Shown: positions 7,116 through 15,023 of the stretch, one piece after another | Numbering within the stretch: the stretch's first letter is position 1 | Layout of the letters: each line of letters opens with the position of its first letter | Assembly (NCBI GenBank): GCA_964485695.1 | Contig: CAZAKZ010000107.1 | Span: 1 to 20,855 of the forward strand | Direction of reading: 5' to 3' | Length of the DNA stretch: 20,855 nucleotides | From: CAZAKZ01 sp964485695 | GTDB lineage: Bacteria; Planctomycetota; JAFGQW01 | Made by a program: the position numbers and the translations under genes | Notes under the pieces: model-generated | Told to the model about the DNA's origin: nothing | Seen by the model: only the letters and a program-made list of their open reading frames with translations | Databases searched by the model: none

Positions 7116-7180
7116 CTCCCGGGTGTGAACCGGAACCGCCCCGGGGTGAGTGCAGGCTCAACACAGGAGGATTTCTGAGT

Positions 7181-9250
7181 TTGATTTCACCGGAACAGGT
7201 AGAAGCGATTCGTCAAGCCACGGAAATCGTGGATCTTGCATCCGGTTACCTGTCCTTGAAACAATCAGGAAAGAACTTCGTCGCCCTCTGTCCCTTCCAC
7301 CGCGATTCCTTGCCCTCCTTCAACGTGAATCCCGAGCGGCAGATGTACAAGTGCTTCGGCTGCCAGGAGAGCGGAGACGTGTTCAGCCTCGTCATGGGCC
7401 TGGAGAACATCTCCTTTCCGGAAGCGGTTCGCATGCTGGCTGACCGGTCAGGCATCCGTCTCGAGGAGGGGACGAAAAGCGATACCGATCGCCTGAACCG
7501 GCTCCGCATCGCCGAGGCCCTGGCCTTTGCCTGCAACCAGTACCAAACCGTTCTCCACCAGAAGAGTGATGGAGAGACCGGCCGTGCTTACCTGAGGGAC
7601 CGTGGTATTACTCAGGACATGGCCCGAGAATGGAGTCTCGGATTCGCGCCTCAACAGCGGGACTTTCTACTCCCTCGGGCCCGGAAGGCGGGATTTACGA
7701 CGGAAATCCTGGAGGCGGCTGGCCTCTGCTACCCCGAGCGGGACGGCATGCCCAGGGCGGATCGTTTTTCCCAGCGCATCATGTTTCCCATCTACAACAC
7801 CCGGGACCAGGTCGCCGGATTCGGCGGCCGAGCCGTACGGGAGGACCAGAAGGGCAAGTACGTCAATTCTCCCGAGGGGCCGCTCTTTCTCAAGAGCAAG
7901 CTCCTCTACGGCCAGGACCGCGTCAACCGGGCCCGTCGCAAGAATCCGGATCTGAGGCAGGCTCCTATCTATGTTGCCGAGGGATACCTGGATGTGATGG
8001 CACTGCACGCGGCCGGTCTGGAGACGTCCGTGGCTCCTCTCGGAACCGCTCTCACCGCCGACCACGTCCGGCTCCTCAGGCCGGCCGGAAATACCGTGGT
8101 TCTGGTGTTCGACGGCGACAGCGCCGGAATCGAGGCCACGCGCCGCGCCATACTGGAGCTCGTGAAGCAGGATGTGGACGTTGAGGTTACGCGACCCCAG
8201 GCCGGGCGAGACCCGTTCAGCATCTTCCAGGAAGAGGGCCGGGATGCGCTCGTCGCCACCGTGTCGAACACGCAGCAGGCATACGCTTTCCTCCTGGACC
8301 TGGCCCTGGCCGGTCGCGGCGATTCCGTGGAGGGCCGCGCCGCCGCTGCCGTTGACCTGGCACGGATATTCGGCCAGACCCCGAACGCCATGAAGGAGGA
8401 CGGCTATATTCGTAAGGCTTCCTTCGACCTGAGAACCCGGGAGGAGGCCCTGAGAAAGGTCTGGATGGACCAGAAGGACCGGAGCCCACGGAGCATTCAG
8501 AGCCTTCAGAATTTCCAGGATCCGGAACGGCCGGCCCGTACAGTGCGAGGGGCCCTGGAGATCCAGGCCGAGAGGGACCTGGCCCTGGCCCTGATCGGAC
8601 AGCCCGACCTGATCCCGAGAGCCATGGCTGAGGCGCCGTTGAAGAACTTCGTGGATGATCGAATCCGGACCCTCGTGGGTGTGCTCTACAACCTGAACGA
8701 GGAGTTGGGCGGGGAGTTGAGAACCCTGGAGGTCGGCTCCGTGCTGGCACGGCTCCAGGGCGAAGGTGAAGGCGCGGACCGGGGCACGTTTCAGCTGGTT
8801 ACGGAACTGGTCGGAGAAGCGGATCAACGGCTGGAGATGAGGACCGAGGGGCGCATCGACAGGGACCGGAATCCCTTCGAGGACCTCCTTGAGGGATACC
8901 TCGACTATTTGAAGCGCAACGAGGCCCAGGCCCGGCGCAGGCGCCTCACGGACGGAATCCATGACGCCCTGGCCGCCTCCGACACGAGGACCCTGTTCGA
9001 TCATCTCAGCGCCATCACGGACCTGGACCGGTCCCGACACAGGGGTCGTTCAGGGAAAACTACAGAGAAAACTACAGAGAATACTACAGAGAAAACTACA
9101 GAGAATGTTACCGGAGACCAAGATCCGCGAGAGGATCCACCAGCGGAACTCCAGGATACACGACAGGTGAATCCACAGGACACTCAGCGAGGAGAGCCGG
9201 GGTCCGATCGAGATGAAGTCAATTCAATATCAAGATCGAGTAGTACATAG
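7181..9250 (+). CDS. dnaG: DNA primase DnaG
   Basis: DnaG makes the short RNA primers that start lagging-strand synthesis and works with the replicative helicase. The 689-residue protein opens with a CHC2 zinc-binding domain: C37-x2-H40-x17-C58-x2-C61. The catalytic core contains the basic RNA-polymerase part (GFGGRAV, KYVNSPEGPLFLKSKLLYG) and the TOPRIM fold with E267 in VAEGYLDV and the DGD motif (D311, D313). A divergent helicase-binding C-terminal domain follows (about 445-620). The last 65 residues are low in complexity, with Thr/Glu/Lys repeats and then a Gln/Asp/Arg-rich tail, and are not part of the usual protein (about 580-650 residues). The start is TTG 7181, with AGGAGG at 7165-7170. 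rpoD follows after 143 bases. Confidence 0.96.
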   Translation: MISPEQVEAIRQATEIVDLASGYLSLKQSGKNFVALCPFHRDSLPSFNVNPERQMYKCFGCQESGDVFSLVMGLENISFPEAVRMLADRSGIRLEEGTKSDTDRLNRLRIAEALAFACNQYQTVLHQKSDGETGRAYLRDRGITQDMAREWSLGFAPQQRDFLLPRARKAGFTTEILEAAGLCYPERDGMPRADRFSQRIMFPIYNTRDQVAGFGGRAVREDQKGKYVNSPEGPLFLKSKLLYGQDRVNRARRKNPDLRQAPIYVAEGYLDVMALHAAGLETSVAPLGTALTADHVRLLRPAGNTVVLVFDGDSAGIEATRRAILELVKQDVDVEVTRPQAGRDPFSIFQEEGRDALVATVSNTQQAYAFLLDLALAGRGDSVEGRAAAAVDLARIFGQTPNAMKEDGYIRKASFDLRTREEALRKVWMDQKDRSPRSIQSLQNFQDPERPARTVRGALEIQAERDLALALIGQPDLIPRAMAEAPLKNFVDDRIRTLVGVLYNLNEELGGELRTLEVGSVLARLQGEGEGADRGTFQLVTELVGEADQRLEMRTEGRIDRDRNPFEDLLEGYLDYLKRNEAQARRRRLTDGIHDALAASDTRTLFDHLSAITDLDRSRHRGRSGKTTEKTTENTTEKTTENVTGDQDPREDPPAELQDTRQVNPQDTQRGEPGSDRDEVNSISRSSST
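9055..9102 (+). repeat. four tandem 12-bp repeats in the dnaG tail
   Basis: Four copies of gaaaactacaga (the third has one change, giving gaatactacaga) encode repeated (K/N)TTE units from about residue 625 of DnaG. The stretch is much more AT-rich than the surrounding gene. It has the form of a slippage-prone in-frame minisatellite, so its copy number may vary among related strains. Confidence 0.92.
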
Positions 9251-9354
9251 CAACGAGTACATTGCATGTAGCAAAGGAGATCCGAACAGTCCAGTAATCA
9301 CCTCGGGTTGGTGGAGGGAAGCCGCCCGCGAGATATGTATTTCTGATTGAATCT

Positions 9355-9372
9355 GCGATCCTCATGGATCGC
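9355..9372 (+). promoter_or_regulatory. 7-bp perfect hairpin ahead of the rpoD ribosome-binding site
   Basis: GCGATCC (9355-9361) pairs with GGATCGC (9366-9372) around a 4-base loop, 11 bases before the rpoD Shine-Dalgarno sequence (GGAGG at 9384-9388). It could modulate rpoD translation or mRNA processing between dnaG and rpoD. It is not followed by a T-run. No clear promoter was seen in 9251-9354. Confidence 0.45.
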
Positions 9373-9393
9373 GCCCGGGCAATGGAGGACTGA

Positions 9394-11046
9394 ATGCAGA
9401 AGCAGCAGATCGAAAGCGGGCTTCAGGGACTGATCAACGAGGGAAAGAAGCGGGGATACCTGACCATCGACAAGGTGAACAAGGTGATCCCGAACGAGAT
9501 GTCCCCCGAGGCTCTTGAAGATGTTCTGCTCAAGCTGGATGAGGCTGGCATCGAACTGGTCGATGAGGCCGAAGCAGAGGAACGTGCCGCGGAAGAGCAG
9601 GAATCCGGTGATGAGGCCGAAGACCATAGCAGCTCTGAAAAAACCCCGGCCGTCACTTCGGAAAAAATAGACGACCCCGTCCGCATGTACCTCACCCAGA
9701 TGGGAGAGATCCCGTTGCTGAGCCGCGACACCGAGATCCGGCTCGCCAAGAAGATCGAATTCACGAGACGCCGTTTTCGCAAGAAGACGTTCGAGTCGTG
9801 CCTGGCGGCCGAGGCCGCCCTGAAGATCCTGGATAGCGTCATGAATGGGCGCCTGGCCTTCGACCGCACCCTGAAGGTGCCGGGGGGATACGACAACGCC
9901 AAGATCGAGCTGAGCCGCCGTATTGCAGTGAACGTCAAGACGGTGCGGGGGATGGTGGACCGGAACCGCCGGGAATACGCAGCTCTTCTCAAGCGAGACA
10001 AGGACTATGCCCCCCAGTACCAGGCCCGGTTGTTGCGTCGAATGGCCGACCGCCAGCGTAAATGGGTCGTGCTCCTCGAGGAACTGTGCATCCAGGCCAA
10101 GAAGTTCAGGGCCATCATCGAGAGCCTGCGGGCCCACCGGAATCGCATTCGCCAGGTGAAGAAGGAGCTCGCCTGCCTGGGGCGCAAGAAAGCGGAACGG
10201 ATTCGCTACAAGGAGCTCCAGGCCGAACTTCACGATCTTCTCGTCCAGGCCGGCGAGGATGACGGGCACATGACAAAGCGTGCTACCGAGATCTGGCGCC
10301 GGCACACCGAGTACGACAATGCCAAGCGTGAGCTGTCCAAGGGGAACCTGAGGCTGGTGGTCAGTATCGCCAAGAAATACCGCAATCGCGGTCTTTCCTT
10401 CCTGGACCTCATCCAGGAGGGCAACACGGGGCTCATGAAGGCCGTGGAGAAGTACGAGTATCGCCGGGGATACAAGTTCTCGACCTACGCCACCTGGTGG
10501 ATCCGCCAGGCCATCACCCGGAGCATCGCGGATCAGGCTCGCACCATCCGGATTCCGGTGCACATGATCGAGACCATGTCGAAGTTGCGTAATGTCACCA
10601 AGAAGCTCACCCAGAAAAATGGGCGGGAGCCGACCATCGAGGAGGTGGCCCAGGCCACCGACATATCGGTGGACGAGACCAAGCGCGTCATGAAGATTGC
10701 CAAGCATCCCATTTCCCTCGACCGGCCCATCGGCGAGAGCGACGACAGCTACTTCGGTGACTTCATCGAGGACCAGGGAGCGGAATCACCGGTGAACGCC
10801 GCGGCCCACGAGAAGCTCAAGGACAAGATCGAGAAAGTGCTCCACACCCTCACCTACCGGGAGCGTGAGATCATCAAGCTCAGGTACGGCATCAATGACG
10901 GGTATACCTATACCCTCGAGGAGGTGGGACGCATATTCAAGGTAACCCGCGAACGTGTCAGGCAGATCGAGGCCAAGGCCGTTCGAAAGCTCCAGCATCC
11001 GGTCCGAAGCCGGAAGCTGGAAGGTTTCCTGGACGGGACCTTCTGA
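9394..11046 (+). CDS. rpoD: housekeeping RNA polymerase sigma factor RpoD (sigma-70)
   Basis: This is a group 1 sigma factor of 550 residues that directs core RNA polymerase to -10/-35 promoters. Region 1.1 is recognisable (about 5-57) and leads to an acidic linker (58-90). Region 1.2 is DPVRMYLTQMGEIPLLSRDTE (94 onward), followed by a non-conserved spacer (about 125-300). Region 2 is near-canonical: NLRLVVSIAKKYRNRGLSFLDLI, then GYKFSTYATWWIRQAITRSI for -10 recognition and melting. Region 3 begins RIPVHMIETM. Region 4 closes with LRYGINDGYTYTLEEVG and the -35-reading helix VTRERVRQIEAKAVRKL. GGAGG at 9384-9388 sits five bases before the ATG. The location after dnaG matches the macromolecular-synthesis operon order seen in many bacteria. 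Confidence 0.97.
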   Translation: MQKQQIESGLQGLINEGKKRGYLTIDKVNKVIPNEMSPEALEDVLLKLDEAGIELVDEAEAEERAAEEQESGDEAEDHSSSEKTPAVTSEKIDDPVRMYLTQMGEIPLLSRDTEIRLAKKIEFTRRRFRKKTFESCLAAEAALKILDSVMNGRLAFDRTLKVPGGYDNAKIELSRRIAVNVKTVRGMVDRNRREYAALLKRDKDYAPQYQARLLRRMADRQRKWVVLLEELCIQAKKFRAIIESLRAHRNRIRQVKKELACLGRKKAERIRYKELQAELHDLLVQAGEDDGHMTKRATEIWRRHTEYDNAKRELSKGNLRLVVSIAKKYRNRGLSFLDLIQEGNTGLMKAVEKYEYRRGYKFSTYATWWIRQAITRSIADQARTIRIPVHMIETMSKLRNVTKKLTQKNGREPTIEEVAQATDISVDETKRVMKIAKHPISLDRPIGESDDSYFGDFIEDQGAESPVNAAAHEKLKDKIEKVLHTLTYREREIIKLRYGINDGYTYTLEEVGRIFKVTRERVRQIEAKAVRKLQHPVRSRKLEGFLDGTF

Positions 11047-11054
11047 GATGGTCC

Positions 11055-11084
11055 CCCGGCGACATCGAACACCGGGTCGCCGGG
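11055..11084 (+). other. 9-bp hairpin directly after rpoD
   Basis: CCCGGCGAC (11055-11063) pairs exactly with GTCGCCGGG (11076-11084) around a 12-base loop, starting 8 bases after the rpoD stop. It has no T-run. It stands 17 bases upstream of the true terminator and may protect the mRNA 3' end from exonucleases. Confidence 0.55.
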
Positions 11085-11101
11085 TGGAAAGGTGTTTAAC
11101 G

Positions 11102-11141
11102 ACGCCCCTGCCGAGATTCACGGCAGGGGCGTTTTTTTTTT
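11102..11141 (+). terminator. strong intrinsic terminator after rpoD
   Basis: A perfect 12-bp stem (11102-11113 with 11121-11132) and a 7-base loop are followed by an unbroken run of ten T (11132-11141). This is the clearest terminator in the window and closes the dnaG-rpoD transcription unit. It also shows that the next gene cannot start upstream of it. Confidence 0.96.
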
Positions 11142-11202
11142 CGTTCCTGCTGCAACAGGAACTGATCACGGTTCTGGAAGAACCTCGATTGAGCGAACGA
11201 CC

Positions 11203-11943
11203 ATGAAAAAGACCCTGAAAAAGCTCACGTTGCTTCAGGAGATCGACGGCCGGGTTCACACCATGAAGATACGCCAGGCGGAGATCCCGAATCAGATCGA
11301 AGAACAGGTGCGGGCGGTGAAGCGGGCCCTCGCCAGAGTGAAGGAACTGGAAAACCTCGCCAAGGAAGTGCGCAAATCCGTGGACTCCAAATCCCTGGAG
11401 CTCAAGGGGTGCGAGGAGAAGATCTACCAGAAAGAAGTCCAGCTCAACGAGATTACCACCAACGACGCGTACAAGGCGATGCTCAGGGAGATCGCCGGTC
11501 TGAAGGCGGACAAATCCCTGGTGGAGGACGCCATCCTCGAGTTGAGCTACAAGGAGGACGAGATCAAGACCCACATCGTGGAGGCGGGCAAGGAGCTGGC
11601 GGCCGCCCGGAACGAGCACGACTTCCGCAAGGCCGAACTGGACGATCAGGCCCAGGCTTTGGAGCGGCAGATCGAGGAACTCCAGGCCGGCCGGGAAAAG
11701 TCCGTCGTCGGCATCGACAGGGACGTGCTGGCCCGGTATGAACGCATTCTCCAGCACCGGGGCGGGCAGGGGCTTGCGGCGGTGCGCGACCAGCACTGTC
11801 AGGGTTGCCAGATGAATCTCACCCTGCAGGAAATGTCCATTCTCATCGCCTGCAAGGAGGTTCTTTTCTGCCGGACCTGTTCCAAGATCCTCTACCTGGA
11901 GGAGATCGTGGAACCGGTGGAGGTGGATGTCCACGATTCATGA
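11203..11943 (+). CDS. coiled-coil protein with C-terminal C4 zinc ribbon (COG1579 type)
   Basis: This is a 246-residue cytoplasmic protein. Residues 1-170 are almost entirely charged heptad-like helix (long Glu/Lys/Leu stretches), predicted as an extended antiparallel coiled coil. The C-terminus carries a zinc ribbon with two CxxC knuckles, C199-x2-C202 and C223-x2-C226, followed by RILYLEE-like sequence (here KILYLEE). This is the layout of the widespread C4-type zinc-ribbon family, proposed to bind nucleic acid but without a settled function. ATG 11203 is chosen because an upstream extension would run through the rpoD terminator; no strong Shine-Dalgarno is visible. Two small perfect hairpins (11144-11161 and 11170-11184) lie in its short leader. 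The gene precedes rnpB, an order I recall from other genomes. Confidence 0.92.
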   Translation: MKKTLKKLTLLQEIDGRVHTMKIRQAEIPNQIEEQVRAVKRALARVKELENLAKEVRKSVDSKSLELKGCEEKIYQKEVQLNEITTNDAYKAMLREIAGLKADKSLVEDAILELSYKEDEIKTHIVEAGKELAAARNEHDFRKAELDDQAQALERQIEELQAGREKSVVGIDRDVLARYERILQHRGGQGLAAVRDQHCQGCQMNLTLQEMSILIACKEVLFCRTCSKILYLEEIVEPVEVDVHDS

Positions 11944-12032
11944 GTTGGAATGTATTGGAATGTACCGGGCCGGATCCTGACCCGGCGCACGCCATTTTCC
12001 ACACTTCCAGGGCCACAAACATACATTCATGG

Positions 12033-12038
12033 TAAGAT
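12033..12038 (+). promoter_or_regulatory. -10-like box for rnpB
   Basis: TAAGAT ends six bases before the predicted 5' end of the RNase P RNA (12044), the right distance for a -10 element. No good -35 box is seen about 17 bases upstream, so the promoter call is tentative. Confidence 0.35.
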
Positions 12039-12043
12039 AATCA

Positions 12044-12445
12044 CGGAAGTGGGCCGGGCGGCCGCGGCACAACATGCTTGTGTCGAGGAAAGTCCGGGCT
12101 CCACAGGGCAGGGTGGTGGGTAACGCCCACCGGGAGCGATCCCAGAGCAAGTGCAACAGAAAGGATACCGCCGCGATTTCCTCGGATTTCGCGGTAAGGG
12201 TGAAATGGTGGGGTAAGAGCCCACCAGCGAGGGGAGTGATCCCCCCGGCTAGGTAAACCTCACCCGGAGAAAGGCCGAATAGGGAAGGACGAGGTGGCCC
12301 GCCTCCTCGCCGATCACGGCGCTCCACGCCGGGACCGGCTACTTCCGGGTAGGCCGCTCAAGGAAGCCGGCAACGGTTTCCTCAGAGAAATGGTCGCCAC
12401 CGTCCCTCGGGGCGGTACGAAATCCGGCTTACAGGCCCGCTTCCG
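12044..12445 (+). ncRNA. rnpB: RNase P RNA, bacterial class A
   Basis: This is the catalytic RNA of RNase P, which removes 5' leaders from pre-tRNAs. The conserved core is plain: GAGGAAAGTCCGGGCTCCAC (12085 onward), then GGGTAACGCCCACC, AGTGCAACAGAAAGGATACCGCC-like sequence, GGTAAGAGCCCACC, the GTAAACC stretch, GGCCGAATAGGG and finally CCGGCTTACAGGCC near the 3' end. The ends are set by helix P1: CGGAAGTGGGCC (12044-12055) pairs with GGCCCGCTTCCG (12434-12445) through 12 base pairs with one G-U. The length of about 402 bases is normal for class A. A short T-run (TTTT) follows P1. Open reading frames inside this segment are artefacts of RNA structure. Confidence 0.97.
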
Positions 12446-12554
12446 TTTTCCACCATTCGATCCGGGGAACTGGCGGTGAAATTCGTTTTGGCCTGGAATT
12501 GGGCGGATAATATCCCCTATCCAGACTATTTTTGAACGTGATTGAACCCCGGGA

Positions 12555-12580
12555 ACAAGAGACCCTCTTGTCCTTCTTTC
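12555..12580 (+). terminator. candidate terminator downstream of rnpB
   Basis: ACAAGAG (12555-12561) and CTCTTGT (12565-12571) form a perfect 7-bp stem with a 3-base loop, followed by the pyrimidine-rich ccttctttc. It lies about 110 bases after the mature rnpB end and 121 before rseP, so it could end the RNase P RNA precursor. The tail is not a pure T-run. Confidence 0.4.
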
Positions 12581-12691
12581 GTGTGGTCGGGCTCCTTGTT
12601 ACAGCGTCGGGACTGACCGCGACGATAGAGGAGCATTGAACTCCACAGGCTGCTCAAGCAAGGACTTCGCGACAACCAAGACAGGGTGACG

Positions 12692-14554
12692 ATGGATCTA
12701 TCCAGCCTTTATTACGTGCTACTCATGGTAGCCGGCATCTGTATCATCATCTTCGTGCATGAACTGGGGCATTTCCTGGTGGCGAAGTGGGCGGACGTCA
12801 AGGTGGAGGTGTTCAGCCTCTGTTTCGGACCGTCGCTCTTCCAGAAGAAGGTCGGGGAAACCGTCTACAAGATCGGCCTCATTCCCCTCGGCGGGTACGT
12901 GAAGATGACGGGGGAGAATCCAGGAGACAAGTCCACCGGGGATCCCCGTGAGTTCAACTCCAAGAGCGTGGGGGCCCGCGCGGCAATCATCAGCGCCGGC
13001 GTCGTCATGAACATCCTCTTCGCCTGCGCCATCTTTCCCATCGTGTTCAGCCTCGGTGTCAAGATGATCTCTCCGGAGGTGGGGGGCGTGCGTCTTGGAT
13101 CGCCCGCCTGGGTGGCGGGGATCCAGGGCGGGGACAGAATTCTCGCCCTTAACGATCGATCGGTGCGTTCCTTCGAGGACATACAGTTCGAGGTGGCTCT
13201 CTCCGACGGCCCCATCAAGGTGGAGTACCAGCGGGACGGTAAGAGCTTCTTCAGCCAGGTCACACCGGAATACAACCAGACCCGGGGATTTCAGGTCATC
13301 GGCATCACACCGGACCATGAAGAAGATACCTATGTCAGGGCCCGGGATGAAAGCAGAGTGGAGGGGCTGGAAGGTCATTCCAAGCTCCTCTCCATCAATG
13401 AATACGCCGGCAGCGACCTCCACGACCGGTGGGAAGAACTGCAGGATCGATACCAGGGCAAACCCGAACCCCTGATCTTGGGATTAGAGAAGAACGGCGT
13501 CCGCACCACGGTGCGCCTCCCCGGTAAGATGGTGGAGGCCAAGGAGTGGTTCCTGGGGGTCCAGATCCTGAGGTCGACCAGGATTTCGACCGTGCGCCTG
13601 CAGGCCGGAAAGCCCGTTCTGAACCTGTTCAAGGGCGACCGTATCACCCGGATCAACGAGACTCCGGTGAACGACTACCCGGCTTTTCGCAAAGCGGTGC
13701 TCTCGGCGCCCGATGGACCGGTCATCCTGAAGGTACAGCGGTTCAAGGAACCCGGCACGAAGTCTGTATCGATCCCGATTCCGGCCCTTTCACACAAAGC
13801 GGCGAGGGAGGGTATCCTCGAGAATCTCCACTTCGAGCAGGGTACGGTGGTGACTCCCATGGAGGGGTATCCGGCCATGGAGGCCGGATTCAAGGCCGGG
13901 GACAGGATTCTGAAGATCGAATCTCAGGAGGTTTCCTCCTTCAACGAAGTGCTGGAGATCATCCGCGGTTACAATCCCGGCAAGTTTCCCAATGGACTCG
14001 CCTTCACCCTCGAGCGTACCACCCTGGCACCCGGGGCCGCCGAGCCTACCCGGAAGACGATCACGCTCCGTGCGGCACCTCGAAAACGCATGGTCAATGA
14101 GGCCTGGCTGAGCGTCGAGTTTCAGCAATACCATCTTCAGGAGGAGGTGAAGTTTCCATTTCCCCAGAGCGTGACAAAGGGACTCCGGTACACCGGTATC
14201 TGGGTATTCAACATCTTCAACACTCTGAAGAGCATCGTCACGGGTCGGGTGTCCCCTAAGACCCTGGGGGGAATCATCACCATCGGCAAAGTTTCCTATG
14301 ACCGGGCCCAGAGGGGCATCATCAACCTCATCTATTTCCTGGCCATCCTGAGTGTCAACCTGGCCATCATCAACCTGCTGCCCATCCCCGTTCTGGACGG
14401 CGGCCACCTGTGCTTCCTCATCGTCGAGAAGATCAAGGGCTCGCCGGTCAGCGACCGTGTCGTTGCGGTGGGTCAGGGCATAGGGCTCTGCATCATCCTG
14501 GCGCTCATCGTCTTCGTGACGTTCAACGATATCCAGCGGTGGTTCATTTCCTGA
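12692..14554 (+). CDS. rseP: RseP-type site-2 intramembrane zinc metalloprotease, multi-PDZ
   Basis: This inner-membrane protease cuts transmembrane substrates, classically anti-sigma factors in envelope stress and leftover signal peptides. The zinc site HELGH is at residues 23-27 in the first membrane helix, and the second metal-ligand motif LDGGH (LDG at 568-570) is near the C-terminus in NLLPIPVLDGGHL. Between them lie PDZ-like units: VGGVRLGSPAWVAGIQGGDRIL (about 130-180), a degenerate one (about 225-285), one around LNLFKGDRITRINETPV (about 300-350), and PAMEAGFKAGDRILKIESQEV (about 388-445). With 621 residues it is well above the roughly 450 of Escherichia coli RseP. ATG 12692, with AGGG at 12683-12686, is preferred over a GTG six bases earlier. 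Its substrate is unknown; no anti-sigma gene is nearby. Confidence 0.95.
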   Translation: MDLSSLYYVLLMVAGICIIIFVHELGHFLVAKWADVKVEVFSLCFGPSLFQKKVGETVYKIGLIPLGGYVKMTGENPGDKSTGDPREFNSKSVGARAAIISAGVVMNILFACAIFPIVFSLGVKMISPEVGGVRLGSPAWVAGIQGGDRILALNDRSVRSFEDIQFEVALSDGPIKVEYQRDGKSFFSQVTPEYNQTRGFQVIGITPDHEEDTYVRARDESRVEGLEGHSKLLSINEYAGSDLHDRWEELQDRYQGKPEPLILGLEKNGVRTTVRLPGKMVEAKEWFLGVQILRSTRISTVRLQAGKPVLNLFKGDRITRINETPVNDYPAFRKAVLSAPDGPVILKVQRFKEPGTKSVSIPIPALSHKAAREGILENLHFEQGTVVTPMEGYPAMEAGFKAGDRILKIESQEVSSFNEVLEIIRGYNPGKFPNGLAFTLERTTLAPGAAEPTRKTITLRAAPRKRMVNEAWLSVEFQQYHLQEEVKFPFPQSVTKGLRYTGIWVFNIFNTLKSIVTGRVSPKTLGGIITIGKVSYDRAQRGIINLIYFLAILSVNLAIINLLPIPVLDGGHLCFLIVEKIKGSPVSDRVVAVGQGIGLCIILALIVFVTFNDIQRWFIS

Positions 14555-14587
14555 CGGTCCATTGGTTTTCACTCAAGGACCGCATTG

Positions 14588-15010
14588 ATGGGGGAGCGGA
14601 TGGATAGATCGGACGAAATCGGAGGCCGGGAGAAACGCCGTTTCTCCCGCCTGCCCAGACGCCTGTCCCTCCACTACAAGATCATCAACGAGATGACGTC
14701 GACCCAGGACGATCGGTCTGCCACAACCTGTGATATCGCCCGGAATGGCCTCCGGTTCACCACCCCGGAAGCCCTGCAGGTGGGTGACAGTCTCGCCCTC
14801 CAGCTGACCCTCCCCGGCAAGGGCCAGGTCATTTCAGCCCTGGCCAGGGTCTTGCGCGTTACTCCCCTCCATGCGGACGCACCCGGAACTCCCGGATCGT
14901 TCGAGGTCGGAGCCTGCTTTCTCTGGTCCGGCTGGCACGACGGAAAAATGCAGCGCCAGATTTCCGATTTCGTCCGTGGAGAGCTGGAAAACCAGGAAGC
15001 GGGGATTTGA
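14588..15010 (+). CDS. PilZ-domain protein, putative c-di-GMP receptor
   Basis: This 140-residue soluble protein consists essentially of one PilZ domain. The basic N-terminal cluster REKRRFSRLPRR supplies the RxxxR part of the c-di-GMP motif. The second part reads CDIARNGLRF, matching (D/N)xSxxG with Ala in place of Ser, so binding is likely but not certain. A beta-rich core follows (ALQLTLPGKG, ISALARVLRV) and ends with a helix at the C-terminus. AAGGA (14575-14579) lies eight bases before ATG 14588; a later ATG at 14600 has its purines too close. It follows rseP by 33 bases and may be co-transcribed. It converges with the - strand gene after only 13 bases. The effector target is unknown. 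Confidence 0.88.
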   Translation: MGERMDRSDEIGGREKRRFSRLPRRLSLHYKIINEMTSTQDDRSATTCDIARNGLRFTTPEALQVGDSLALQLTLPGKGQVISALARVLRVTPLHADAPGTPGSFEVGACFLWSGWHDGKMQRQISDFVRGELENQEAGI

Positions 15011-15023
15011 TCCTACCAGGATC
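15009..15023. terminator. short bidirectional hairpin between convergent genes
   Basis: GATCCT (15009-15014) and AGGATC (15018-15023) pair around a 3-base loop exactly in the 13-base gap between the convergent PilZ and winged-helix genes. The symmetry would let it work in both directions. The stem is short and T-runs are poor, so the terminator role is tentative. Confidence 0.35.

Larger units (their letters stand above)
6473..7180 (+). other. 708-base region between rsmA and dnaG: promoter and structured leader
   Basis: No convincing protein gene is present. The first 200 bases lack clear signals apart from weak GC-rich stem candidates. A good sigma-70-like promoter with a palindrome over its -10 lies at 6679-6720. 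The roughly 460 bases from there to dnaG contain at least three perfect or nested hairpins (6733-6745, 6768-6808, 7067-7115) and a CGATCG-5 nt-CGATCG pair (6956-6972). A frame at 6868-7128 has protein-like codons in its first third (REIQAAEQALRQVFNLPED) but only a TTG start at 6904 and no Shine-Dalgarno. A small or decayed gene there cannot be excluded. The region may be a long regulatory dnaG leader or carry an independent small RNA. Confidence 0.6.

Noticed and set aside
7067..7127. tRNA-like 3' part (TCGAATCCCGT) upstream of dnaG
   Set aside because: No acceptor-stem partner, D-arm or anticodon arm can be folded around it. The segment instead forms a nested hairpin.
6904..7128. A 74-residue reading frame with a TTG start
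   Set aside because: It has no Shine-Dalgarno sequence, no recognised family, and its second half runs through a strong RNA hairpin. A decayed gene remains possible but is not supported.
12074..12479. Short reading frames within the rnpB segment
   Set aside because: The segment shows the conserved RNase P RNA core and a 12-bp P1 helix, so these frames are incidental.
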